This document shows positions 1-6,468 of a stretch of DNA of 11,043 nucleotides, piece by piece. The notes below the pieces were generated by a model that saw nothing but the letters and a program-made list of their open reading frames with translations, was not told the origin of the DNA and did no database searches. This stretch comes from Halolactibacillus sp051746745 (GTDB lineage Bacteria > Bacillota > Bacilli > Bacillales > Amphibacillaceae), in the NCBI GenBank assembly GCA_051746745.1, contig JBNJFJ010000064.1, positions 1-11,043 of the forward strand, read 5' to 3'. How positions within the stretch are numbered: position 1 is the stretch's first letter; each line of letters starts with the position of its first letter. The position numbers were made by a program, and so were the translations under genes.

Positions 1-165
1 GAATTAAAAGCACCACTCAATGGTGCCATGACCGACACCATTAAAGAAGGTTTAGGTGGCAAGCTTGACTTTAAACTCTACCACCACAACCAATTAATCC
101 ATGCGGATTCAAGTCCATATGCCGGTATAGAAGTTGTGAACATGACCAATATAAACGCAAATTAA
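1..165 (+). CDS. C-terminal end of an unidentified protein (partial)
   Basis: An open frame runs from the first base of the window to a TAA at 163-165, giving the last 54 residues of a protein whose start lies outside. The segment reads ELKAPLNGAMTD at its beginning and ends EVVNMTNINAN. It is soluble-looking, with a short glycine-rich turn (GLGG) and a Tyr-His-His (YHH) motif, and no obvious membrane helix. I do not recognise the family and assign no function. A promoter for the next gene begins 50 bases downstream and no clear terminator hairpin follows the stop. Codon use is ordinary for the window. It could be the tail of a secreted or cytoplasmic protein. Confidence 0.6.
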   Translation, partial: ELKAPLNGAMTDTIKEGLGGKLDFKLYHHNQLIHADSSPYAGIEVVNMTNINAN

Positions 166-214
166 AACACTTAACATAACTATAACTTTTTAACAAAAAA
201 AACCATGTAAACCT

Positions 215-243
215 TTGACAAACACGATAGTTTCCTTTAGACT
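215..243 (+). promoter_or_regulatory. Sigma-A-like promoter for the membrane protein/lipoprotein pair
   Basis: TTGACA (215-220) is a perfect -35 hexamer. It is separated by exactly 17 bases from TAGACT (238-243), which matches four of six -10 positions. The predicted transcript would start near 250, about 58 bases before the ATG at 308. Confidence 0.6.
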
Positions 244-307
244 GAAAATATTGATTTTTCTATTTGTTGCTTTTATTTTCTAAATAATGAATTTTGGAGG
301 TGTTTTT

Positions 308-715
308 ATGAAAAAGATATTACCTGTTGTTTTAATTGTATCAGGTATGATTGGGCTATTGTGGGTAATGACTGTCACCTATACTGACTTTGAACAAGCT
401 TCAAATCAAGCCACCAGCAATTTATCAACGCTCCTTATGCTCATGTCCCTTTACGCGTTTCTTTTTGGTATGTTAATGGAATATCGGGGACTATCCCGCC
501 TATTAAAAGGTGACATAAAACTTCAATCAACGTTACTTGTTGTGACAGCGGTATTAATGGTCTTTGTTTTTATCCCTGCGACAAGTTGGATTGAATGGTT
601 TAGTTTAGATCATCCTTTATACCTTGAAGTACTGATCATTCCTGAAACACATATGATGTTAGCTGTTTTAGCTGGTACATTATTCGTTCGATCATTTACT
701 AAAGAATCACGCTAA
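308..715 (+). CDS. Small integral membrane protein of unknown function (4 predicted helices)
   Basis: This is a 135-residue hydrophobic protein starting MKKILPVVL. An in-frame ATG at 287 would add seven residues, but it lies upstream of the ribosome binding site. GGAGGT at 296-301 sits six bases before the ATG at 308, so that start is chosen. Four membrane segments are visible at roughly residues 4-25, 40-60, 73-95 and 105-129. Charged stretches lie between them: an acidic, Asn/Gln/Ser-rich loop after helix 1 and an EYRGLSRLLKGD loop after helix 2. No catalytic motif is recognised. It probably shares a transcript with the lipoprotein gene 61 bases downstream, since a promoter lies upstream of this gene and no terminator is visible between the two. 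That makes an envelope role plausible. No function is assigned. Confidence 0.8.
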   Translation: MKKILPVVLIVSGMIGLLWVMTVTYTDFEQASNQATSNLSTLLMLMSLYAFLFGMLMEYRGLSRLLKGDIKLQSTLLVVTAVLMVFVFIPATSWIEWFSLDHPLYLEVLIIPETHMMLAVLAGTLFVRSFTKESR

Positions 716-776
716 CTAGCAGTCAAACAGACGGTACATATTATTATCAACTGTTAATACATAAGGAGGCCTGTAA

Positions 777-1154
777 ATGAAGAAACTTGTTTTCATACTT
801 TCAGTTATACTGCTCACCGCTTGTAGCAGTGACCAACCAATGAAACCAACCACACCAACGAATACAGCACAATTAATGAAGTTTCACATCGATAGTCAAA
901 ATTATGATTATTTCCAGTCGTTGTTCGCAGAAGGACGAGAAGACATCATTTCCGAGGAAACATTTGAAGGCTTTGGAGAGGTGTCGACATCAGGCGCTAA
1001 TTTTAAAAACTATGAATTGCTCACTTTCGATAATGGTGAAATGTTGCTGATTGAATTTAAGCCTCAATTCGACAATGAGGAAGAGCTCAAGATTGTGAAT
1101 GTGATCCGCGTTCCTGATGATATGAAAGAATTGTTTGAAGCACAAAATGAATAG
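777..1154 (+). CDS. Small putative lipoprotein of unknown function
   Basis: This 125-residue protein has a classical lipoprotein signal peptide: MKK, a hydrophobic core (residues 4-14) and the lipobox L13-T-A-C16 followed by SSD. After cleavage and lipidation at C16 it should be anchored on the outer face of the membrane. Residues 17-32 are a Pro/Thr/Asn-rich linker. The rest is a small acidic domain with alternating strand-like stretches (YELLTFDNGEMLLIEF, KIVNVIRVP). AAGGAGG at 763-769 lies seven bases before the ATG. It probably shares a transcript with the preceding membrane protein, and a terminator follows eight bases after the stop. The strand pattern resembles small lipoproteins that fold as a single alpha/beta domain, but I do not recognise the family. 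Confidence 0.8.
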   Translation: MKKLVFILSVILLTACSSDQPMKPTTPTNTAQLMKFHIDSQNYDYFQSLFAEGREDIISEETFEGFGEVSTSGANFKNYELLTFDNGEMLLIEFKPQFDNEEELKIVNVIRVPDDMKELFEAQNE

Positions 1155-1161
1155 CTTTACT

Positions 1162-1195
1162 AAAACAATCATGCGGTTTAGTGTGATTGTTTTTT
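1162..1195 (+). terminator. Rho-independent terminator after the lipoprotein gene
   Basis: AAAACAATCA (1162-1171) pairs perfectly with TGATTGTTTT (1184-1193) around a 12-base loop. The 3' arm ends in a run of six T's (1190-1195). It lies just after the stop at 1154. Confidence 0.7.
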
Positions 1196-1199
1196 CATG

Positions 1200-1223
1200 T
1201 TGAAAAACGTCATCGTTTTTCAA
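1200..1223. repeat. Perfect 10-bp inverted repeat of unknown role
   Basis: TTGAAAAACG (1200-1209) and CGTTTTTCAA (1214-1223) form a perfect dyad around the four-base loop TCAT. A run of A's follows on the plus strand and no T-run follows on either strand, so it does not look like a standard terminator. It lies about 80 bases upstream of the ykyB-like extended -10 element and could be an operator or a remnant stem. Confidence 0.45.
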
Positions 1224-1304
1224 AAAAACGCCGTTATTGTTTGTTTTCCAACTTATAGATCACTGTTTTTTTCCATTCTGTTGTCTCCTCGCTTTAACTC
1301 GTTC

Positions 1305-1313
1305 TGATATACT
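1305..1313 (+). promoter_or_regulatory. Extended -10 promoter element for the ykyB-like gene
   Basis: TGATATACT is an extended -10 (TGn followed by TATACT, five of six). No good -35 is found at 16-18 bases upstream. It lies about 30 bases before the ATG at 1344. Confidence 0.45.
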
Positions 1314-1343
1314 CTTTATCATAACGATGAGAGGAGTATATTG

Positions 1344-1958
1344 ATGGAACACTACAAACAAATCCCCGACCATTTAGCAACCAAAACAACCCTTCTGAAA
1401 GTCCACCACCGAAAAATCACCGAAAAGACTAAAGTAAGAGGGACAGTAAGTCTCTACACACCACACGGCCGCAAAACTTTTAATTTATATGCGATTGAAG
1501 ATGCTATCCTAATTAAGAAGCGTCATGTAGAAATCAAACATGTCCCCCTGACAGACGAAACATTAAGCGAAGCGTTATACATTATAAACAAATCCGCCAA
1601 AAAAAGCCGTGATGCGAAAAATCTCGCCTATCTCTTAGGCGATCACCAAACAACACAGAGTCAAAAATCTCGGCAAATGAACTTGTATAAATTAAAAGAT
1701 AGAACATTAGAAATATTAGCCGCGCAAAGAAAACTCATCTATCTCGGCTATCACGAAATGGATGATGATTACCTATATCTTTATCGCTTCGGTGAGTATA
1801 CCTTCCATATCCCTAAACATGTAGAAGGAAGTTCCCCCTTACTGAATGATCTATCTGAGCCAATCTCTTCAGAACAAACAAGGAAGACGACTTTGAAATT
1901 TAGAGAAGCACAAGCCCTCATCCAAAGATTTTTAAAGGAAAATGGTGAGAATTCCTGA
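1344..1958 (+). CDS. ykyB: YkyB-like protein with an N-terminal extension
   Basis: This is a 204-residue basic protein. The ATG at 1344 is preferred over an adjacent in-frame TTG (1341) because GAGGAG at 1331-1336 is seven bases from the ATG. Residues about 71-197 resemble the YkyB family of Bacillaceae, a family of unknown function. The features recalled from that family are an ALYIINKSAKK-type helix (77-87), a NLAYLL block, the LYKLKDRTLEIL helix (114-125), a YRFGEYTFHIPK strand-turn (147-158) and a closing helix. YkyB itself is about 150 residues, so the first 65-70 residues here (K/R/H-rich, with VRGTVSLYTP and TFNLYAIEDAILI) are extra. The protein lacks a signal peptide or membrane helix and is likely cytoplasmic. 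Its high positive charge would suit nucleic-acid contact, but that is inference. It converges on wrbA and shares a terminator with it. The family call rests on memory of the motif order. Confidence 0.7.
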   Translation: MEHYKQIPDHLATKTTLLKVHHRKITEKTKVRGTVSLYTPHGRKTFNLYAIEDAILIKKRHVEIKHVPLTDETLSEALYIINKSAKKSRDAKNLAYLLGDHQTTQSQKSRQMNLYKLKDRTLEILAAQRKLIYLGYHEMDDDYLYLYRFGEYTFHIPKHVEGSSPLLNDLSEPISSEQTRKTTLKFREAQALIQRFLKENGENS

Positions 1959-1997
1959 TGGCGTATAAGTAGCTTCACGAGACTTGTTTGTATATTT

Positions 1998-2033
1998 AAA
2001 CGAGGATTCACCCCAGAAGGCGAATCCTCGTTT
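1998..2033. terminator. Bidirectional terminator between ykyB-like gene and wrbA
   Basis: AAACGAGGATTC (1998-2009) pairs perfectly over 12 bp with GAATCCTCGTTT (2022-2033) around a 12-base loop. T-rich sequence follows on both strands. It sits 39 bases after the plus-strand stop at 1958 and 23 bases beyond the minus-strand stop at 2057, so it can serve both converging genes. Confidence 0.75.
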
Positions 2034-2056
2034 GATTTCTATTCAGTCATTTATGC

Positions 2057-2662
2057 TTAAGCTTGACCTTGTTTTACCCAATCGGCTACTGTCACTGTAC
2101 GTTTAGCCTGATATTTTACTGCTGCTTCAACATCTTCAACCATGTTACCGTCTTGGTCAACCGATACACTTGTACCATACGGGTTGCCACCCGCACCAAA
2201 GACAACCGGATCAGAGTAACCAGGTGTTACAATAATCGCCCCCCAGTGCATCATCGCTGTATAAAGTGATAACAATGTCGCTTCTTGTCCACCATGAGGA
2301 TTTTGAGCTGATGTCATCGCACTTACGACTTTATTGACGGTCTTACCATTTGCCCAAAGACCACCTTGCATATCAATGAATTGTTTCATTTGTGATGGCA
2401 TCGTACCAAAGCGTGTTGGTACACTAAAGATAATCGCATCGGCCCATTCAATATCATCACTTGTTGCTGACGGAATATCTTTAATTGACTCAACGGTATT
2501 CTTCCATCCTTCATTACCATTAATAACAGCTTCTGGTGCTAACTCATCTACTTTAACTAAGCGCACATTCGCACCTGCTTGTTCAGAACCTTCCTTTGCC
2601 CATTTTGCTAATTGGACGTTTGTTCCACCCATACTGTAAAAAATAACGGTCACGTTTGTCAT
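2057..2662 (-). CDS. wrbA: WrbA-family NAD(P)H:quinone oxidoreductase
   Basis: This 201-residue flavodoxin-fold protein belongs to the WrbA family, FMN enzymes that reduce quinones by two electrons using NAD(P)H in the cytosol. The start is the ATG at 2662. An in-frame upstream ATG would add 20 lysine-rich residues, but AAAGGAGCGAGG lies just before 2662. The phosphate-binding loop is residues 9-17 (YSMGGTNVQ). The FMN-ring loop is VPTRFGTMPSQM (81-92), followed by GGLWANGK (100-107), which matches the E. coli WrbA layout (TPTRFGNM then GGLWASG). The second FMN/tetramer region is NPHGGQEAT (121-129) and H139-W-G before IIVTPGY. Length matches the family (about 198). A flavin-reductase-like gene lies 140 bases upstream on the same strand. 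Co-transcription is possible because no clear terminator separates them. The close relative NQO/flavodoxin is less likely given the motif order. Confidence 0.93.
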   Translation of the reverse strand: MTNVTVIFYSMGGTNVQLAKWAKEGSEQAGANVRLVKVDELAPEAVINGNEGWKNTVESIKDIPSATSDDIEWADAIIFSVPTRFGTMPSQMKQFIDMQGGLWANGKTVNKVVSAMTSAQNPHGGQEATLLSLYTAMMHWGAIIVTPGYSDPVVFGAGGNPYGTSVSVDQDGNMVEDVEAAVKYQAKRTVTVADWVKQGQA

Positions 2663-2802
2663 AATAACCTCGCTCCTTTTTTTGTTGTTTTTTATTTGTT
2701 TCTTAATGTGATATCTACCCATTACATTTATTTCTAATCATTTTTCTCATATATTATTTGAATTGATGCGTTGCTTATCGACGTACTCGTTTATAAAAGC
2801 GT

Positions 2803-3402
2803 TTAATTTGGTCGAACTAATTCAAACATCTCACCTAACTTGCTGTATGACTTTCCACCTAATCGCGTCACCGGCTTTAATCGTTCATTATCAATGACGG
2901 TTTCGTCAAAAACAGCGTCAGCTAAATGATAGTGGACCACGCGTACAACGATAAGATCGGCACTCTCATCACCGACAACCGCATGTGTATCAAGTACACA
3001 CTCCATGCTTATCTGAGCCTCTTTCACCCCGTCTACTTTCACATGTTGACTCTTCACACGTGTAAAACCAAAGGTATCTACTTCACTTTCATCTCTAGGT
3101 AATGCACTTGCGGTCTGATTAATTTTTTCAACATTTGTTTCGTCAACAATATGGATCACACACTCACCTGAGTCAATGATGTGACGCGCTGTATCCTTCA
3201 TTTTTTTATCCTTACGCTGAACAGAAATCATTAAAAGTGGTGGTTCAGCTGACACAATTGTAAAGTAACTAAATGGCGCGCCATTAATTACTCCTTCTTT
3301 AGACTGTGACGTCACGAAAGCAATCGGTCTTGGGGCAACGGCACGTGTAAGTAAATGATAATGTTCACGTTTGGATAAGTTTGTTGCTTGTAATTCAACC
3401 AT
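2803..3402 (-). CDS. Flavin reductase-like (FMN-binding split barrel) protein
   Basis: This 199-residue cytosolic protein belongs to the flavin-reductase-like / flavoredoxin group (COG1853 type), which binds FMN in a split barrel and typically passes electrons from NAD(P)H to flavin or an acceptor. The ATG at 3402 is seven bases from AGGAG. An in-frame GTG one codon earlier (3405) is too close to that site. Family signatures are PRPIAFVTS (24-32), N40-GAPFSYF (40-47), the flavin phosphate region KKMKDTARH (66-74) and the C-terminal LGGKSYSKLGEMF (181-193). The gene has its own promoter at 3435-3463. It lies between wrbA and a taurine-type ABC operon. In other bacteria such reductases can feed FMNH2 to sulfonate monooxygenases, but no monooxygenase is in the window, so the partner is unknown. 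Specific substrate cannot be assigned. Confidence 0.88.
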   Translation of the reverse strand: MVELQATNLSKREHYHLLTRAVAPRPIAFVTSQSKEGVINGAPFSYFTIVSAEPPLLMISVQRKDKKMKDTARHIIDSGECVIHIVDETNVEKINQTASALPRDESEVDTFGFTRVKSQHVKVDGVKEAQISMECVLDTHAVVGDESADLIVVRVVHYHLADAVFDETVIDNERLKPVTRLGGKSYSKLGEMFELVRPN

Positions 3403-3434
3403 CACATCACTCCTTTTATCTCGAATTCAAGATA

Positions 3435-3463
3435 ATTATAACGTAAGTGATTTCAGAAGGCAA
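3435..3463 (-). promoter_or_regulatory. Sigma-A promoter for the flavin reductase-like gene
   Basis: On the minus strand TTGCCT (3463-3458) is followed after exactly 17 bases by a perfect TATAAT (3440-3435). The transcript would begin near 3428, giving a leader of about 25 bases to the ATG at 3402. Confidence 0.75.
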
Positions 3464-3495
3464 CCCTTACGCTTGTACTTCAAAATTCCCAAAGA

Positions 3496-3523
3496 AAAAA
3501 GACAGGTCATCGCCTGTCTTTTT
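3496..3523. terminator. Bidirectional-looking terminator hairpin
   Basis: AAAAAGACAGG (3496-3506) pairs over 11 bp with CCTGTCTTTTT (3513-3523) around a six-base loop. The minus strand continues into T's after the stem. It is upstream of the flavin-reductase promoter, so it insulates that gene. It may originally have ended the gene remnant at 3553-3636, whose stop is 30 bases away. Confidence 0.7.
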
Positions 3524-3552
3524 CATGTCGATCATTCTTCTAGTTATCTTTG

Positions 3553-3636
3553 TTACAGATAGTTATCTAAGTCTTTTACCGTTTCGATATCATCTAAATT
3601 CAGCGCAATTGTTTGAAGCCTTTGTTCATTAAACGT
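3553..3636 (-). pseudogene. Possible C-terminal remnant of a lost gene
   Basis: A 27-codon stretch without a start codon reads TFNEQRLQTIALNLDDIETV and then KDLDNYL before a TAA at 3555-3553. The composition (amphipathic, acidic, ending in DDIETVKDLDNYL) looks like the tail of a real protein rather than random intergenic translation. A strong hairpin terminator (3496-3523) follows at the usual distance. Upstream, the frame is closed by TAA at 3639-3637 and then the tauCAB terminator. I read it as the eroded 3' end of a gene plus its terminator, but it could be chance in an AT-rich spacer. Confidence 0.3.
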
Positions 3637-3652
3637 TTAGATTATTTAATAC

Positions 3653-3697
3653 AAAAACAGTCTTGATACTCTCGCTAAAGAGTCATCAAGACTGTTT
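3653..3697 (-). terminator. Terminator of the tauCAB operon
   Basis: A long stem pairs AAACAGTCTTGATACTCT (3655-3672) with AGAGTCATCAAGACTGTTT (3679-3697). It has a single bulged base and a six-base loop. On the minus strand the stem runs into TTTTT, and it lies 18 bases past the tauB stop at 3715. Confidence 0.85.
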
Positions 3698-3714
3698 GTC
3701 AATAAAGATATTCA

Positions 3715-4506
3715 CTATGCTTCATTTAAATCAGCATTAATTAAATCCAAAATATCATTTTTAATCTCTAAATATTGTTCATCTACTTTGACGCGGTGAT
3801 TATCTTTTTCTAACGCTTGATAGGTGTAGTCCAAGTCATACGTTTTAATAATGGTTCCAGGCTGTTTCGACATCACAATCACACGGGTACCGAGTGAGAG
3901 TGCTTCATCAACGTCATGCGTAATCATCATGACGGTATTTTTATTTTTATGCCACAAATCACGAATAAGTGTCTGCATATTCAGTCGGGTAAGCGCATCG
4001 AGCGCCCCAAGTGGCTCATCCATTAAAATCATTTCCGGTTCATTTGCGAGAACCCTCGCTAAAGCAACCCGTTGACGCATCCCACCTGAAAGATCAAAAA
4101 CCGCTTTATCTTTATCTTTCAATAACCCAATTTGGTCAAGGAATTGATCCGTTATTTGATCAATCTTAGCCTTTTTAACTCCTCTGACCTTTGGACCAAA
4201 ACCAACATTATCTTTTACTGATAGCCAAGGGTATAAGGTAGGCGATTGAAATACAACCCCGCGATGCCAATCCGGCCCCTTGATTACTTTCCCTTGAAAC
4301 GTTGCTTCACCTTCAGTCGGTTGTTGGTAACCTGCAATGATTTTAAGAAGCGTACTCTTCCCGCAACCAGACGGACCTAAAATACAAAGAAATTCATTTT
4401 TCTGTATCTCTAAGTCAATATCATCTAAAGCAAGGACCGATTCCGCTCCTTGGCCATAATCCATACTCACATGATTAAGTTCGATTAAAGGTGTTTCTTT
4501 TGTCAT
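3715..4506 (-). CDS. tauB: Taurine/sulfonate ABC transporter ATP-binding protein (TauB type)
   Basis: This 263-residue ABC ATPase powers the importer from the cytoplasmic side. All nucleotide-binding elements are intact: Walker A GPSGCGKST (44-52), Q-loop Q87 in GVVFQSP, signature LSGGMRQR (139-146), Walker B MILMDEP (159-165), D-loop GALD and switch histidine H197. The GPDWHRGVVFQ segment (78-88) is close to the matching piece of E. coli TauB, and the NrtD/SsuB/TauB class length fits. The ATG at 4506 follows AAGGAG at eight bases. It is the last gene of a three-gene operon, 26 bases after tauA, and is followed by a strong terminator. Sulfonate (SsuB) or nitrate/pyrimidine-precursor ATPases are alternatives by this subunit alone. 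The taurine call comes from the binding protein. Confidence 0.88.
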   Translation of the reverse strand: MTKETPLIELNHVSMDYGQGAESVLALDDIDLEIQKNEFLCILGPSGCGKSTLLKIIAGYQQPTEGEATFQGKVIKGPDWHRGVVFQSPTLYPWLSVKDNVGFGPKVRGVKKAKIDQITDQFLDQIGLLKDKDKAVFDLSGGMRQRVALARVLANEPEMILMDEPLGALDALTRLNMQTLIRDLWHKNKNTVMMITHDVDEALSLGTRVIVMSKQPGTIIKTYDLDYTYQALEKDNHRVKVDEQYLEIKNDILDLINADLNEA

Positions 4507-4532
4507 TATGAAAACTCCTTACGTATAGTCTC

Positions 4533-5576
4533 TTAACGTGCTAAGTAAGCTTCAATATATTCAGGATTAATAAACGCATCAAAGTCTTCTTGTGAAGGTG
4601 ATTCTGAAATCGAGCCTTGTTCAAGTAGGAAATCTGACGTTTGTTTCATAACGCGTGAGAAGTCACCCGCTTCTTCTGATGTCCCTAAATATTCACTGCT
4701 TATTTCTTGTTCTGGGGTTAACCAAACGGACCCTTCCATTTGCATTAAAGCTTCCTCTGGTGCGATTTCTAATGGATCTTCGACAATTTCAGACGCCGCT
4801 TTACTATCCTCACGGTAAAGGTTTCCACCTTCAACAAGTGCGGCGATAAAATCAGTTGTTAAGTCTTCGTATTGCTCAGTAAAGCCTTTACGCGCAAGTA
4901 ACACATTAGCTGTTTTATGTCCCATTTCAGCTGCTTGTTCAGAAGAAATCAACATTTCACCGTCTTCTAACAATTTACCGAGGGATGGCTGCCACGTATA
5001 AGCCGCATCAATATCCCCGCGTTCCCAGGCTGCCACAATATCAACGGTCTTCATATCAACAAGTTCCACATCATCGGCAATACCGGCATCATTTAATACT
5101 TGTAACAAGCTATAATGCGACGTTGAAGCAAACGTCGTCGCAATTTTCATGCCTTTTAAGTCTTCGACTTGTTCAATGCCTGTTCCTTCACGAACAGCTA
5201 ACGCTTCAATCTCACCAAGAATTTCATGTAACCAAATGAGTTCCACATCTAACCCCCGAGACAGGGCGATGATCCCGTTCGTGTTACCCATTGAAGCAAA
5301 ATCAACACTTCCTGAAGCGAAGGCTTGATTGGCTTCAACACCTGAGTCAAAGACAACAAAGTTCGTTTCAATGCCTAAATCGGCAAAATACTGATCAAAA
5401 TAGCCTTCTGTCTTGGCAACCATTTCGTCATTTGGCACGCGTAAATACCCGATATTAACGACTTCCGGTTGATCTGAGCCAGATTCATTACCTTCTGAGG
5501 AATCGTCACCACATGCGGTGAACACCAGAAGCCCTACTAACATGACTAACATTAATTGCATCGTTTTTTTCATCAT
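4533..5576 (-). CDS. tauA: Taurine-type ABC transporter substrate-binding lipoprotein (TauA)
   Basis: This 347-residue lipoprotein captures substrate outside the membrane. The signal peptide (MMKKTMQLML onward) ends in the lipobox F19-T-A-C22, followed by an acidic, Ser/Gly/Asn-rich tether. The mature part resembles E. coli TauA along its length: FDSG (76-79) then AFASGSVDFASMGN, LGEIEALAV, TTFASTSHYSLLQVL (147-161), AAWERGDIDAAYTWQP (182-197), SVWLTPEQE and a C-terminal QTSDFLLEQG. The ATG at 5576 overlaps the permease stop by one base (TAATG) and is nine bases from GGAAGGG. A second ATG at 5573 is less well placed, and an in-frame TTG at 5594 falls within that ribosome site. One-base overlap indicates translational coupling. 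Substrate is probably taurine, though related sulfonates are possible. Confidence 0.9.
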   Translation of the reverse strand: MMKKTMQLMLVMLVGLLVFTACGDDSSEGNESGSDQPEVVNIGYLRVPNDEMVAKTEGYFDQYFADLGIETNFVVFDSGVEANQAFASGSVDFASMGNTNGIIALSRGLDVELIWLHEILGEIEALAVREGTGIEQVEDLKGMKIATTFASTSHYSLLQVLNDAGIADDVELVDMKTVDIVAAWERGDIDAAYTWQPSLGKLLEDGEMLISSEQAAEMGHKTANVLLARKGFTEQYEDLTTDFIAALVEGGNLYREDSKAASEIVEDPLEIAPEEALMQMEGSVWLTPEQEISSEYLGTSEEAGDFSRVMKQTSDFLLEQGSISESPSQEDFDAFINPEYIEAYLAR

Positions 5577-6361
5577 TAATCTTTTCCCTTCCAAAATACT
5601 AATTTGTTTTCAAGTAGCAACAAGCCACCATCTATAATAATACCGGTAATCCCCATGATGATAATCCCAACAAACATCACGTCAGACCGTAAGTATCTTG
5701 ATGCATCAATCACCATCCAGCCAATCCCGCTTGTGGCCGCTGTCATTTCAGCCGCAACGAGTGTTGTATAGGCAAAGCCCATCGCAGTTCTAAGACCAGT
5801 AAAGATGTCTGGCATACAGGCTGGTAAGACGACTTTGGTAAACACATCTTTTTGACTTGCCCCGAGTGACTTTGAACTTAAAATATAGTCTTGGCTGACG
5901 CTATTTACTGCCGCCACACAAGCAATATAAATCGGCGCAAAAGCTGCTAAATAAAGCAACGTCACTTTCGATCCATCATCAATCCCCATCCATAAAATCA
6001 GGAGCGCATAATACGCTAAAGGGGGTATCGGGCGATAAAATTGCACAATCGAATCAACAATCGCCTTAAACTTACTAAAATAGCCACTTAAGAGCCCTAA
6101 CGGGACAGCTGTAATAAACGCTAAACTAACCGCCCAAAAAAGTCTTACAAAACTATCACTGAGATGTTGCCATAGACTCACATTTCCGTAACCGTTCTTG
6201 ACAATATTCATAAACGTCTGCCACACCACTTGCGGGGATGGTAACAGGAGTGAAGACATCTCACCTACGTTTGTGAATATAAACCACAGTACGATTACAA
6301 TCAGCCATGTCAACAAGGTCAAGGTCACTTCAAATGGATTTTTTGACTGTTTGACATTCAT
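5576..6361 (-). CDS. tauC: Taurine-type ABC transporter permease (TauC)
   Basis: This 261-residue permease has about six membrane helices, beginning at residues 12-31 and ending near 233-252. The coupling region that docks on the ATPase is the EAA-like loop SSKSLGASQKDVFTKVVLPACMPDIFTGLR. The RPIPPLAYYALLILWMGI block and TLVAAEMTAATSGIGWMV closely follow the E. coli TauC pattern (RPIPPLAW, TLVAAELIAATRGLGFMV). GGAGG at 6372-6368 lies six bases from the ATG at 6361. It is the first gene of the operon, so the order here is C-A-B rather than the enterobacterial A-B-C-D, and no dioxygenase follows. SsuC is the nearest alternative. Confidence 0.9.
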   Translation of the reverse strand: MNVKQSKNPFEVTLTLLTWLIVIVLWFIFTNVGEMSSLLLPSPQVVWQTFMNIVKNGYGNVSLWQHLSDSFVRLFWAVSLAFITAVPLGLLSGYFSKFKAIVDSIVQFYRPIPPLAYYALLILWMGIDDGSKVTLLYLAAFAPIYIACVAAVNSVSQDYILSSKSLGASQKDVFTKVVLPACMPDIFTGLRTAMGFAYTTLVAAEMTAATSGIGWMVIDASRYLRSDVMFVGIIIMGITGIIIDGGLLLLENKLVFWKGKD

Positions 6362-6393
6362 AGTAATCCTCCAATATTTTATAATCTATTTTT

Positions 6394-6402
6394 ATTATAC
6401 CA
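6394..6402 (-). promoter_or_regulatory. Extended -10 promoter of tauCAB, weak -35
   Basis: The minus strand reads TGGTATAAT, a perfect extended -10. At 17-18 bases upstream only ACTTCT/AACTTC is found, far from TTGACA. The transcript should start near 6387, 26 bases before the tauC ATG. A strong -10 with poor -35 is typical of promoters that need an activator. Repeats at 6469-6506 are candidate activator sites. Confidence 0.65.
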
Positions 6403-6468
6403 TTCCCTAGCTTACCAGAAGTTTTCATCTTATTACAAGTGGGGGTATACAATTTGAGGAGAAAATTT

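Noticed and set aside
990..1223. Minus-strand open frame opposite the lipoprotein gene
   Set aside because: Antisense to a gene with lipobox and good ribosome site; no ribosome site of its own and unlike any protein family.
2063..2639. Plus-strand open frames across wrbA
   Set aside because: Shadows of wrbA, whose motifs are clear on the minus strand.
2660..2722. Longer wrbA start adding 20 lysine-rich residues
   Set aside because: AAAGGAGCGAGG sits between the two starts and serves the ATG at 2662; flavodoxins begin just before the first strand.
3371..3632. Plus-strand frames across the flavin reductase/tauB spacer
   Set aside because: They run through a promoter and a terminator hairpin, overlap each other and lack ribosome binding sites.
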